From assembly GCA_001692895.1 (NCBI GenBank), contig KV748182.1:3042341-3106340 (forward strand): 64,000 nt of DNA, in the 5' to 3' direction. Below, piece by piece: positions 12,198 to 24,595 of the stretch. The stretch's first letter is position 1, and each line of letters starts with the position of its first letter. Made by a program: the position numbers and the translations under genes. Source of the DNA: Cenococcum geophilum 1.58. Its lineage: Eukaryota; Ascomycota; Dothideomycetes; Gloniales; Gloniaceae. The notes beneath the pieces are model-generated. The model made no database searches. It was not told the DNA's origin and saw only the letters and a program-made list of their open reading frames with translations.

Positions 12198-15100
12198 TAA
12201 TTACTACCTAGTTACAGTAATAAATATAGAAGTTAAACAACATGCTACCAAAAGCAGCCACTATAACGCCGTTAATAAAAGCAACCACTTTAAGGACAAG
12301 TAGAGATACAAGTATATAAGATACTAACTTACAACCAGTTACGGTCGGGCAGTTATAGGAAATTATTAATAAGTTAAACGAGAACAACTAAACACTTAAA
12401 GAAAGACTTAATGGAATTAGAGTAGTAAAGGTTAAGTTACCTTTAATTAAACGATTCTTAGGAAAGAGATTAAAGCTTAAAGGATTTCTTATATAAATAC
12501 ATTTTAAAGTTATACAAGAAGGGGCTAAGTTAGCCATAATAATAGATCAGATAGCCTACGCAGGACTATTCTTAATAGGACGGGTACTTAAATAGTTTAA
12601 ACCCTACTTAATGGAAATATAGACTAACGGAATAACTACTACTAATTAAGAGGTACAATTTGTGTTTTCTAGCTAGGCAGGATTCGCGGAATAATTAATA
12701 TAGATATTCGGGGACCCAGAAGCAACGACAACAGTAAAGAAAAAGCTTTAAAACCTAATACAGCGAACTTTAGTAATTAAGTATATGACATAGTTTTAAA
12801 CACTTACTATATAGGTCGAATGGAATAATAGGGCGCTTATAGCACAGTATAAATAGGGACTTAAGGCTAAAGTCTAGGACGCAATTATTCTGATAGAAAA
12901 TGCGGACACCCTAAGGGAATTAATTAATTAGGCGATTAAGATTAACAATAGGATCTTCTAAAGGGAATAGGCTAAAAAGGGTTAGGACAGAGTTCTATAG
13001 TTATATAAGGCGTAGAATACGCAACAATAAAAGCCAAGTTAAAAACTATGGTATGGCGCAGAGCCAATAGACCTAAGCGGTACTAAAGAAACCTATAAGA
13101 GATAAAATAAGAAACTATAGAAACCTAGAGGTTAAGGATCTAGTAATTATAGGACTAAGGAGCATAGGCCAAACCAGGAATCTTATTAGTAGAAGACGTT
13201 TAGGCGGACTCTATAATAGAGTTAGTAGTTTAGAGATAGAGCTTATATAAATTATAGGAAATAAGGTTATTTCGTAAGGGATTATAAAGATAGTTAAAGT
13301 TACTATATAATAAAGGGAACTAGACTAATAGTAGAAGATATATACGTATAGAGGGATAATAGTATACTACAAGGAACAAAAGAGTGTTTAATTAGAAGTT
13401 TCGCGTTTTGTTATAATAACGCATACCAAATTTATAAAGACGCTAAGTATAGCGTAAGCTATTAGCCACAAGAACCAGAGTTAAGAAAACTTAAAGGGAC
13501 TTAAGAGTTAGATAAAGAATAAGATTAACTCTATAAGCTGGATTAAGATATTACAGTAATATATAGACAAAAATTAGTAACAATAATAATAGAGTTAGAG
13601 TACTTATTAATTAATAGCGATAAGGATAGTAAGGGAGCTAACTAGGGGTATCTAAACCTTAATAACGCGATAAAAGTAGAGACCGAAACCGCTATAGAGT
13701 AAGGTTTAGTAACGGGCACTATAACACTATTAGATACGGTATCCATCGCTTTATAAGACGGAAAAAGTAATATCTAAAGATAATTAAGTAAGCAGACGAC
13801 TGCTAGTGCTAGCTTACCACTTAATAAAGGCAAAAGGCCAAAGGCTTAAGATTCTTAAGACGAGATAAGAGATAACTAAGATTCTTAAGACAAAATAAGG
13901 CACACCTAAGGACCCACAACGGACAAAAACCAATAGAGTAGGGTAGTAGCTTAGTTCAGAAATATACAAATAAGCTTAGGATAGAGTTTCCCACAGGCAT
14001 AAGACTCTTAAGACGAGATAAGTGAGATTTAAGACTCTTAAGACAAGATAAGAACACTACGGACGCCTAATTGGACTAAGGCGGGAGCTAAGCTTAAGTT
14101 AGAAGTAAGCTTAGGATTAAAGAATCTAAGGGACCAAGATTTTAGAGTATAAATAAGGACACCCATAGGCAAGAGGTAAGGAGCTTCGTTATAGATTAGA
14201 GAATCTATAATATAAACAGCAGTTAGATTAGGAGACCAATATATAGACCCAGAAGACTTACCAGGGGAACGCAGTATTCAGCCTAAAGATTAAAAATTTA
14301 ATACTATAATTAAAAAGCATAAAGACTTTAAGGATCTACTCGCAAGACGCAAAAGAAAAGAAACTATAGAGGAATTTAGAGCGAGAATTACCTTATAGCA
14401 AGAACAGAAACTAAATAAAAGATCTAGCATATTGGGACGTATAAGGGACAGAGCGCTAGTACAAAGAATTACTAATAGGCCGAAAATAGGCATACTAAGG
14501 GCCAAGTGGCTTACTAAACTGGAACAAGAAGAGGATCTAGGGATTCTAACTAGGTTTAAGGAACAACACACTAAAGGTTGTTACGACGCAGTAATAAAAA
14601 GATACTTCCTTACGGACCAACCGTATATACTTAAGTAACTGTACTAAAAGTGGTATAGGTAAAGGCATAATAATAAGTAGGAAGATTTCTACATGTAGTT
14701 AGATAAAAAAGTTATTTAAAACCACCTAATTATAGAGAAGGCTATAACTTATATTAAGGGAGCCTTAATTATAACGTTAAAGGATCTAAAGGAGTAATTA
14801 GAGGACTAGAGAAGTAAGAGGTAAATCTTAGTACCTATAAACAAAGTCGCGACGCTTAAATTAACACAAGAAAGGTTTAAACTTAAAAATAAAGACAAGC
14901 TAAGAGTTAACCTAAAACATTAAGCTTATTATATACTATTATAGATAGCATGCGTGGATAATACGTATAATATATATAGAGCACCAAAGAATAAAAATTA
15001 AAAGTATTTAATAAGAATGTATTAGATAACGGATAAGGCGAAATACCAAAACGCTAAGTATATATATAGTTGGCATTTAGTAGAAGTTTAAGAACAGGGA

Positions 15101-18100
15101 GACTTAATACTTTAATTAGGAAGATTTCTTACGGAAGAATACCTAGATGGACGATAATAGTAGGAATATCCAGAAAATACCTATCTATAGTATATTAAAG
15201 ACAAAAAGCGAACTAAGTATTGGCCTAAGTTGGACTAAGTATAAATAGGATCAAGCAGCTAATAGTTAGGAAAAGTAAAGGCCCACGGGACCAGAGGGAA
15301 CCAGTAGTAGAGCCTTAGACCCTTAAAGGAATTTAAGGACAATACCTAAATTTACGAGTTAAATGGTAAGATCAGTAGTTTAAGGCATTAATAGATAGTG
15401 GAGTAATAAGAAACTATATCTCGCTAATAGCAGTTAAAAGAATAGGGTTACTATACAGACAAAAGGAACACCCTTACCTATTAGTAACGATTTTAGGAGA
15501 TCCAATAGCCTATAAAGGAGGCATTATTAATCTTAAAATAGGACCTATTCAGCTAACCATTAAAGGAAGACTAGTTAAAATGTCTTTTAATATATTACTA
15601 TTAGGGAATAATAAAGCAGTGTTAGGAATGCCTTAGTTACAGAAATACAATCCAAAAATCGATTAGATTACAGGTTAGGTCGATATTAGAGATACTTAAC
15701 GCTATAAGATACAATAATAAGCCAAGTTAGTATAGTACTAAGTAGGAGCGACCTATAAGGAAACAGAAAAAGGACTAAGTTATGTACTAAGGAGATACCA
15801 CAAGTACAGTAAGAAACTATAGTTACCAGAAAGTGAAAAGCTGTTAAAATATACAGCATAGGACTATAAAATAGAATTAGAACCAGGAATAAGTCTAAGG
15901 TTCTTTCCAATCTATAAGCTTACCAAAGAGGAAGGAAGAGCACTTAAAGAGTTTATCTAGGAGAACTTACGAAAGGGATATATTAGACTATCACAGTTAT
16001 TAGCGGGTTATCCAGTACTATTCGTCCTAAAGAAAAATGGAAAACTTAGGCTATACATTAACTATAGACAGTTAAATAGTATCACTAGAAAGGATAGGTA
16101 TCCTTTACCCTTAATTAGCGAAATCTAAGATAGGATTGGTAATGCATAAATCTTTACAAAGATAGATCTAAGATGGGCGTACCATTAGATTAGAATTAAG
16201 GAAGGCAATAAATAGAAGGCAGCTTTTAGGTCAAAGGAAGGACTATATAAGCCATTAGTTATACAATTCGGGCTTATAAACGTACTAGCAACGTTCTAGA
16301 AGCGTATTAATAATATATTAAGAAAATACTTGGATAAGTTTATTATAGCATACCTTAACGATATTATTATCTACTTAATAAATAAGGAAGAGCACGGAAA
16401 ACACATTAAATAGGTTTTAGAGAGACTATAAAAAGAACAGATACCAGTAGCAATTAAGAAATGCGAGTTCTTCACTAGGAAGACCAATTTCGTCGGATTT
16501 ATTATTAAACTAGGCTAACTTAGTATAGATCCAAAGAAGATCGAGGCTATAGTAAATTAGTAAGAACTAGAGAATATAATATAGTTAAGGTTATTTCTAG
16601 GGTTTTGTAATTACTATAGAAGGTTTATAGCTCAATAGTTAAAGGACATCAAGCTATTTATAAGATTAATAAAGAAAGAAGAACCTTGGGTATAGAGAAA
16701 AGAACAGAGGAAACTATTTAAGGAGGTTAAGGAGTTATTCACTTAAGAACTAATCCTCAAAATCTACTAACTAAAGTTAGAGATAGTGGTCGAAACGGAT
16801 GTATTAGACTTTACACTAGGGGCGTGCTTCCTATAGAAATATAAGGATGGATAGCACCTAGTGGCATACTATAGTCGGAAGATAATACCACCAGAACTAA
16901 ACTATAACATCTATAACAAGGAGTTATTAGGTATAGTTATAGTACTTTAGGAATAGAGAGCATTCTTACAAGGCATAGAGAAACTATTTATAGTTAAAAC
17001 GGATTATAAGAACCTAATGGGGTTCCTAACAACAAAAGAACTTAATTAAAGATAAGTTAGATGGGCAGAGATGCTTATAGAATACTATTTTAAGATTTAG
17101 CATACCAAGGGTACAGACAATGCACGAGCAGATGCTCTAAGTAGAAAAGCTAAACTATAGAATAACAAAAAGCCATTAGGGGCTTTACTGCGAAAAGATA
17201 CAGACGGATTAATTAGATACAACTATCCGAAAATCGCAGTAATAAGAGAAACTAATTAGACCCATAAATTACTAGAGAGTAAATGGTTATAAAAGATCTA
17301 AGAAGCACAGGCAGAGGATCCAGACTTAGAGTAGTACGAAAACTAAGAAGTAATATACGTACCAAGGTCTATTGCAAAGGAGTTTATTAAGTCATTTTAT
17401 AAGGGACTAACTTAAGGACATAACGGAGCTACGGGCTTAGTGTTAAGACTATAAGAAGAGTACATTATTAATAGAATCTAGGGACTAGCAAGATAAGTCA
17501 TAAAGGAATATCTAAATTGCTAAAGAAATAAATTAACGAGGTATAAGCTATATAGAGGGCTATAACCTATTAAAATACCAGAGAGACCATAGGAAGTTAT
17601 ATTGTGGGACTTTATTATTAAGTTGCTAAAATTAAGAGACCCTATTACCGGATAAGATTATAACATAATCTTAGTAATAGTAGATAAGCTAACAAAGTAG
17701 GGATACTTTATAGCATGCATAGAGGAAATCTTAGCGGAAGATGTCGCTAGAATCTATGTTAAAGAAGTGTTCGCAAGATATAGAGCACTAAGCAAGATTA
17801 TATCGGACAGAGATCTAAGATTTATAGTAGTATTCTAGGAAGTATTCTTAGCAGAGCAAGGGGTTCAAGCAGTAACTTCCACCGCATATTATCCGCAGAC
17901 AGACAGTTAAACGAAAAGATTAAACTAGACACTAGAGCAGTATCTAAGGCACTATATCAATTACGCACAGAACAATTAGGTATTACTATTACCAGTTACA
18001 TAGTTTATATACAATGCAACACCATAAGAAGGAATAGGCACGTCACCATTTAAGGCGAATTATGGATATAAGCTAAGAACATCATTATCGCCACGTTAAG

Positions 18101-18226
18101 CAAAGAAGACAAGTAGCAAAGCCAAGCAAAGAATGGAGACTTTGATGAATCTTTACGCACACCTCTAGTATACGACCTGGAGATGCTAGGTATCTTCGAG
18201 GACGAAGATGGAGAGGAGGGAGATGG

Positions 18227-18648
18227 TGTTACGGACGCTTTAAGTACGATGTTACGACTACTTGGAGAGGAGTCGGAAGAAGCTAGTTAGTTAATACAGG
18301 CACGGTCTAGGTTGGAACCCGTGGAACCATATGACGAGGAATGGTAAGCAAGGTCACGTGATATAATCTGTATAATCTGTATAATCTGCGAGATCTATAA
18401 TAGAGCGAACAGAGCAGACAGAGCAGATAGAGCAACAACTTTCTTAGGAGTACGGTTGTGTATTTAAGGACCCTTAGTCCCTACCTAGATAGTTCCTTTC
18501 TCGTAGTAATTCTTAGAATATAATTGGAGTTAATCTGTTAGGCAACCACTCCACCAGTTATTATTACGTTGTTGACTTAATTTGCTTTACCTATATACCT
18601 AGCCCAATAACGAACCCACCGTAGTACTTGCTATAAGGTTCCGTTACA
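18227..18648 (+). repeat. Gypsy-A element 1, 3' LTR
   Basis: Partner of 11776-12197 and less mutated. It ends ccgttaca, followed by the target duplication attta. About 110 bp upstream of it (18110-18226) are unusually free of RIP for this element. Confidence 0.92.
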
Positions 18649-21600
18649 ATTTAGAGTGTTAGTAGGTATTATAATTATCTAGGTATTTATAGAGGTCCTA
18701 GGTAAGGCCGTTCTAAGTATACTTTCGCGTAATTACCTTAAAAGTATAGTTAAAACTATAGTGGCCGCCTATAGGATCTCCTATTATAGTAGTATACAAT
18801 TTAGCACCTAGACCTTAGTATTTTACCTTAGGAGTCCTTAATTATTAAGGGTACAGTTCTTATTACCGGTAGAAACTTATCCCTAAGTTAACTAATTATA
18901 TATAGAGCGTATAAAGGCGTCCCTTTTTTATACTCTATAAATAAAATTAACTAGTAACTTAGGGGGTTATTCCATAAACACCATTTTGGCTAAAGTAGCT
19001 ACTACTACCTCTTACCATAGCACGAGACTCTACGTAAAGTTAGTGCCAGTAAAGTAACGTATAATGCGTAGGTAACTCGCCGGGTTATTATAGGGGACCA
19101 TAGCCTAGGCTAAGGGGTTTTCCTTAGGGTTAAGCGCTATTAGGTTAGTTAAAGTAGTCTTAGAGAGAATAGTAGGACGCTCTAGTCCGCCGGCGCCAAG
19201 TTTATAAGGGTCGCTTATATACTATATATATGCTACTTACTAGTTTAGTATAGTAGCACTAGGGCCACCTATAAGGCCTATAACTCGCAACTTTTGCTAC
19301 AATATAGGTAGTATAGCATTAAGGATTATCCTCTTACTACTATCTTTAAAGCCTTTAGTATAATTCGGGCGCCAGGATAGTATATTAGTAAGATTTATCT
19401 TACCTAGCTTATATTTAATCTTAAAATTAAACTTAGCTAGTTCTTTAATATACTAGGCCTAGTAAGTAGATAAGCTCTTAGTGGTTATAAAGTACCTAAG
19501 ATTATTATAATTGTAAAGCACGCGCGTTATATACGCGGCGTATTTAAGGTAATGGCGCTACATTTTAAAGTATTATACTATAGCGAGTAGTTCTTTGTTA
19601 TACGTATTATACTATACTTTTAGGCTAGTAAGCTTCTAACCATAATAAGCAATTAGGTGCTAGTAGAGTTAATCTTTCTACCCTAAAGGCTATAGAAGTA
19701 TACCACTATAGGTATAGTTAGAAGCGTTAGTAATTACTATTAGGGGTAAATTAGGGTTAAAGTAGTGAAGTAGAGAAGCCTATATAAATATAGCGCGTAG
19801 CTTACGGAACGCCTACTATACATTATTAGGCTAGAACTAAGGTTAATACCATTTAGTGGGCCCTTTTAACTTATGCTTTTTCTTCTTCTCCCTATCTAAC
19901 GTTGGGTCGCGATATGCCTATGTAAGATATATATATAGGGGGTATATAGTATCCGAGTAGTTTTAGATAAATCGCCTATAGAAGTTGGCAAAGCTAAGGA
20001 AAACCTAGATGTCCCTATAGGACTTAGGCTTAGGCTATTCCTTAATAGCTTTTACGCGGTTAGGGTTTATTAAAATACCCCTAGGGGTAATAATAAAGCC
20101 TAGGAACTTAACGTTCTTAGTATAAAAATATATTTTAATAGTTTGGCGTATAGGCCCCAAGCGCAAAGCTATCGCAGTACCTGCTTAACGTGCTTAACGT
20201 GCTTGTCCTTATTATTTAAGTAGATAAGAATATTATCTAGGTAAACTATATAGATAGTATTTACTAGGGTTTCTAGAGATTTATAAATATAGCTTTAGAA
20301 AGTCATAGGGGCGTTAGTAAAACTAAAGGGTATTACTAGGTACTTAAAGTAACTATAGCGTATTTTAAATACGGTCTTTTATTTATCTCCCTTTTTAATA
20401 TAAATCCTATAGTACGCATTATAAAGATTTAGCTTTATAAATATCTTTGTATAGCTAAGCCTATTAAAGAGTTCGCTAACTAGCGGTAGGGGGTACCAAT
20501 TTTTAATTGTAATCTTATTTAGGCGTCTATAGTTAACGTATAGCCGTATTATACCGTCTGCTTTTAGTATAAAGAGGATAGGCGCTCTAGTAGGTAACTT
20601 GCTAGGCCTAATCCAGCCCTTTTTAAGAGCACTATTTAGGTACTCTTATAAGATTTATAACTCTTTTTATAAGAGGTTATAGAGGGGCATTTATAGTGGC
20701 GTTTTGCCTTCTTCTAAGTTAATTGTATGGTTATACTTAGAGTTCTACAGTAGTATACTTACTAGCTTATTTAAAAAGATATTAATTTCCTTCTTATATA
20801 TATCTAGTAAGCTAGGGGCTACAGAGGTCGAAGTAATTATTGCGTAGTAGTGTGCTTCTAGGAGCTAGTAAAGAAAAGGGTGCAGCTAATATGCGTTTTA
20901 TAGGTATACTTACACTAAGAGTGTATATAGCTTTACTGCAGTATACTTAATAGTTTTAGGGTTTTAATTACCTCCCCCTTATATATAGGTAATCTGCGCT
21001 AGCATTAGAGGGTCTTTATAGGTACTTACTGCTAGTAACGGTAAGTCCTTTACTATATTTATAACCAGTATCTCTACGTCTAGAGGGTCTACATAGGTAC
21101 TCGCTGCCAGCAATAATAGGTCCTCTATTATATTTATAACTAGTATAAAAAAGGAGTCTTCTAGCTATAGTAAATAGACTATTTTGCCAGCCTTAATATC
21201 TGCTAGGAGAGTATTAAGGGTAACTATTTAGAGGCGTCTAGGGTCCAAAGTACCTTAGATAAACTATCTAGAATGGAAGCTAATTAATAGATCTGCTTCC
21301 GCGAGCTAATCCTATTTAAGAACTATATCGTAACTATTAAATAAGCCGCCCTAAAAGGTCTGCGGACTAATAGTGCGAGAGGTACCCTAGGAGTCGCTAG
21401 TAGTAACCGTTAGATTATAAGTATCCTAAATTATTATCTAGTTGCTATTAAGGAAATGTATAATAGGTTTATATAAACATAGCGCGTAGTATATAGGTAG
21501 GTTAAACCTATAAACGACGTCTTAATTAATAAGGTTAATTTGGTACCTATTATTGTATAAAGTATATAGGCGGACTTTACCCTAGGGCATATCTATCGCA

Positions 21601-22258
21601 ATATATACCATAATGCGTTTCTTTTTTCCCTCTATATTAGGCCCTAGTTGCAGTTAAAAGAGATACGCTATTAGGGCTTTAGGTTTTCCAAAGGCCGAGC
21701 CGACTTCTCTTTATTAGCCTGCTTCTAGTGTTCCTTACAGTAGCTACCTATGGTCCTTTAACTTGCCTACGTAGCACTAGCGTTTAAGAAGTCCCCTAAG
21801 CTATCTAGCTTTTAGGTAGTTTCCCTAGGAGTTTACTTAAAAAAGCGTCACCCTTTTTAGGTTTTGTTCCCTAAGCCTAACTCTATAAAGCTTATACTAC
21901 AACCGCGCTTTATATACGATAATTTACCGCTATTACTTACGCGATCTTTTGCGAGCTTTATAGTATTAAGTAATTGCTCTATATAGCGGATTTCGTTAAA
22001 GAGGTCTTTAGCAGTTTTTACCTATTAGGTAAAGTTCTAGCGGAAAAGCTCTGCTTATAGGTAGGCTAGGAGATATAAGAACTAAAAGTCTACCTATTGT
22101 TTAGGATTAACAAAAGGGGTATATAAGAAGAGGTCCTTTAAGCTATATATATAGGTTAGGAAAACATTAAACCTCTAGTTCTCCTTTATAATAGCTATAT
22201 AGTATATTATAGCGTTATTAAAGCGTCTTACTATAGGGTTCCTAATCTGGTCTTAGAC

Positions 22259-22445
22259 TGTCACGGCACTAACCTAACACGTTGTTTTGACTCAGTGTTG
22301 TCATGACACGAGCATAGACCTGACCCCTAAGCGACGTGTATATATACCGCCTCATCTCCTACATAGATCCTCACACGACATCGTTTGTCAATGATATACA
22401 GTTACCTCGTACCTCGTACCTTGACAGTCGGCACGTACTGTGACA
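22259..22445. mobile_element. Solo LTR, weakly mutated, unknown family
   Basis: A 187-bp block with normal base composition lies in TA-rich Gypsy-O. It starts tgtcacggca and ends cgtactgtgaca, giving the TG...CA ends and short inverted repeat of an LTR. The 5-bp direct repeat tagac stands immediately on both sides (22254-22258 and 22446-22450). It contains a tatata stretch that could be a TATA box. No other copy is in the window. The near absence of RIP, compared with its host element, implies recent arrival or escape from RIP. Confidence 0.85.
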
Positions 22446-23114
22446 TAGACTATAGTCTTAAACTTATCCTATAGTAAAGGACACTTATCCTTAGTGCCTA
22501 ACCGGCAATAAACTAATTAGGTAATTGTTTTCTCTTTTATAAAACCTTTAATGGCCTAGCGCGTGCATTACTTATAGTTATAGTTAGCGTTATTAACCTT
22601 AAATCGGGTTTTAACTGCGGCGATCCACCGGTTAAAATACTGTTAAGTAGTACCGCTAATATTAGGTAGTAACTTTTTAACTAGGGCATTAAGATTTATT
22701 CGGCGTATACGTTCGCTATATAACTTATACTCTTTACTAACAAGGCAACGGGAGGGCTTTATTAAATTAATAATACTCTATAAGTTGGCTATTTTCTTAG
22801 CTAGCTTATCTAGCTCCTTTATATTAGCGGTATTAGGTAGGACGCTAGTAACCTTACTAAGCTCCTATTAAGCCTAGGTATATAAGTTAAACTAGTCTCT
22901 AGCATTTATAGATATTTAATTATTTTAAGGTTTAGAAGGTGGCTTAAATGCTACTAGTGTGCTTCTAGAGGTTTCGTCTATACTAGATCCTAAGGCATTT
23001 TACAGTCGCGTCGCTAGCGTATTACCGTTAGGTGTAGGCGTTAGTTTTCTTTTTAAAGGCATTATAGAAAAATTAAACCGGCTATCCTCCTAAGGGGATT
23101 AGTAAGGATTTAAA

Positions 23115-23339
23115 TATAAGGTAAGAATATAGATAGGGAGTCTAATAATAGAATAATAGGTATATTGTATAGACAGAGACGAATCCTTAAGGGAAAAGGA
23201 AGAGTCTATGTGCGAGGTAGGAAGGGTTTTCCCTAGGTATGTATAGCGCACGTGCCTTACGGGCAAGTCACCCCTGGGTTGCCCCAGGGTCGCCCATACC
23301 TTACGGCTATATAACTATTTACTTAGGTTTCACCTAACA
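23115..23339 (-). repeat. Gypsy-O right LTR (5' LTR in element sense)
   Basis: Partner of the LTR at 9366-9590. It is the less mutated of the two and retains cctgggttgccccagggtc (about 23267-23291). The target duplication gtaac follows directly. Confidence 0.9.
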
Positions 23340-23591
23340 GTAACTCGCCCTTTATTTAATAGCCTAGACCTAGAAAAATACTAGATAATAGCCCTATAGG
23401 AACTAGCATATAATAAGCACACCTATAAAAAAAATACTAATTAAAAAAAATACAATCTTTTATATAAACTAGACCTAGCTACTCGCGTATACTTCCTAAT
23501 TAGCTAATATATTAATATATAGGTATAAAGCTATTAACTAGAATTTAGTATATAGAGACTTTAAGGCCTAAAATATAATATAATATATATC

Positions 23592-23801
23592 TGTTACGGA
23601 AGTAGGCATAAACTAGAATATAATATACTAAACGAGGTAGTAATTAAGAAGGCTATATACGCGTAACTATGCGTAGTTAATATAAAGACATTTAGATAAG
23701 GAAATAGAATAGGTTAAGTTAACGTAGTTAAAGAAATAGGGGTAGTTATAGGACGTGTGTAAGTATTACGGGACGAACGTACGTGGGTGACTCCCGTGAC
23801 A
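23592..23801. mobile_element. Solo LTR in the LINE, second unknown family
   Basis: A 210-bp block starts tgttacgg and ends ctcccgtgaca, with the 5-bp target duplication atatc on each side (23587-23591 and 23802-23806). Its left two-thirds are RIP-mutated; its last 60 bp keep CpG-rich sequence (gggacgaacgtacgtgggtg). No internal region is associated. Confidence 0.8.
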
Positions 23802-23806
23802 ATATC

Positions 23807-24057
23807 TATATTTAGTAGAGCATTATAGCTTCAAGTCTGTAATCTTACCTTATTCTATTATTAAGATAGCCTTTATTGCTAAGATAGCGAGTATAGATAA
23901 CTAGCTAGTATAAAGAAGTATTAAGGCGTATATTTAACGCCTTTTAATTCTCTCTTATCTATTTACTTATAATAATTAATTATTTTCTATATTAGTATCT
24001 ATTAAATCTAAAGCTTGTATTATTTCTATAGATTATATTTTAGTAATATAGTAAATA
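23807..24057. other. Unassigned TA-rich sequence
   Basis: RIP-like sequence between the solo LTR and the diverged Gypsy LTR. It may be more of the Tad1-type LINE, but no endonuclease motif is readable, so I leave it unassigned. Confidence 0.4.
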
Positions 24058-24174
24058 TATTATAGAACTAATAGGGATATTATAATGCTTTTATAAATAG
24101 GCTATATATATTAGAAGTATATAAGTTATAATACTATATTATATAGTTTACTTAATAGTAAAACTAAGATTTAC

Positions 24175-24595
24175 TATAACGGAACCTTGTAGCAGGTATT
24201 ACGGTGGGTCCTATTAATAGGCTAAGTGTGTAGGTATTATAAGTAAGTTAACAACGTAATAATAACTAGTGGAGTAGTTGCCTAATAGATTAACTCTAAT
24301 TATATTCTAAGAATTACTATAAGGAAGGAACTATCTAGGTAGGGATTAAGGGTCCTTAAATACACAACCATACTTCTATAAAATCCTTCTTATATATAAT
24401 ATACGTGTTATATATAAGGTATATAAGTTCCTCTTATTCCTCTTATTTAATACGTAGCATATTATATAACTTACTTACTATCCTTTATTATATAGTTCTA
24501 CGGGTTCCATCCTAGACCGTACTTATATTAACTAACTAGCTTCTTCTAACTCTTCTCTAAGTAGTTATAATATTGTACTTAAAGCGTCCGTAATA
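24175..24595 (-). repeat. Gypsy-A element 2, left LTR (3' in element sense)
   Basis: This 421-bp repeat has RIP-altered ends (tataacgg... and ...ccgtaata). It aligns throughout with 31603-32019 and with the solo LTR 54535-54955. Confidence 0.9.

Larger units (their letters stand above)
11776..18648 (+). mobile_element. Gypsy-A element 1, full-length LTR retrotransposon nested in Gypsy-O; fossil
   Basis: Two 422-bp LTRs (11776-12197 and 18227-18648) start tgttacgg and end ccgttaca. The 5-bp target duplication attta sits at 11771-11775 and 18649-18653. The plus-strand internal order is typical Ty3/Gypsy: gag from about 12241, protease with LIDSG near 15385, reverse transcriptase with an FTKIDL-like start near 16153 and YLND catalytic motif near 16350, RNase H about 16790-17150, then integrase with its DDE core about 17590-17960. 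The LTRs differ almost only by transitions. The element is RIP-broken with dozens of stops. It entered Gypsy-O, so it is younger than Gypsy-O. Confidence 0.92.
9366..23339 (-). mobile_element. Gypsy-O chromodomain LTR retrotransposon (chromovirus), carrying a nested Gypsy-A and a solo LTR; fossil
   Basis: The 225-bp LTRs at 9366-9590 and 23115-23339 begin tgtaaggt and end acctaaca (RIP variants). The 5-bp target duplication gtaac lies at 9361-9365 and 23340-23344. A C-rich tract just inside the left LTR (9593-9603) is the polypurine tract read on the minus strand, which fixes the orientation. Minus-strand parts: gag starting near 23062, reverse transcriptase with its LDNILIY-like catalytic block near 20220, then integrase and its C-terminal domain (about 19000-18654 and 11770-10950), and a chromodomain-like stretch near 10780-10600. 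The insert at 11776-18648 divides it. It is broken throughout by RIP, with dozens of breaks, and is older than the Gypsy-A inside it. Confidence 0.85.
7771..24057 (+). mobile_element. Tad1-type LINE, ORF1 and start of ORF2, split by Gypsy-O
   Basis: The own sequence is about 7771-9365 plus 23345-23591 and perhaps up to 24057. A gag-like ORF1 is recognisable on the plus strand near 8460-9230 (a VTVPNQWVKDQ-like motif, then a cysteine-poor remnant of the zinc-knuckle region). ORF2 begins near 9325 with a QYNCG-like endonuclease start. After removal of Gypsy-O, this continues at 23345 with RPLFNSL and an ALQEL-like motif typical of the apurinic-endonuclease domain. The reverse transcriptase half is not seen, so the element is truncated 3'. 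It is heavily RIP-mutated, with dozens of stops. A solo LTR at 23592-23801 also interrupts it. Assignment beyond 23807 is uncertain. Confidence 0.65.

Noticed and set aside
14290-14638. Opposed 93- and 68-codon frames
   Set aside because: Both lie in the gag-pol region of RIP-mutated Gypsy-A element 1 and are leftovers of that element, not separate genes.
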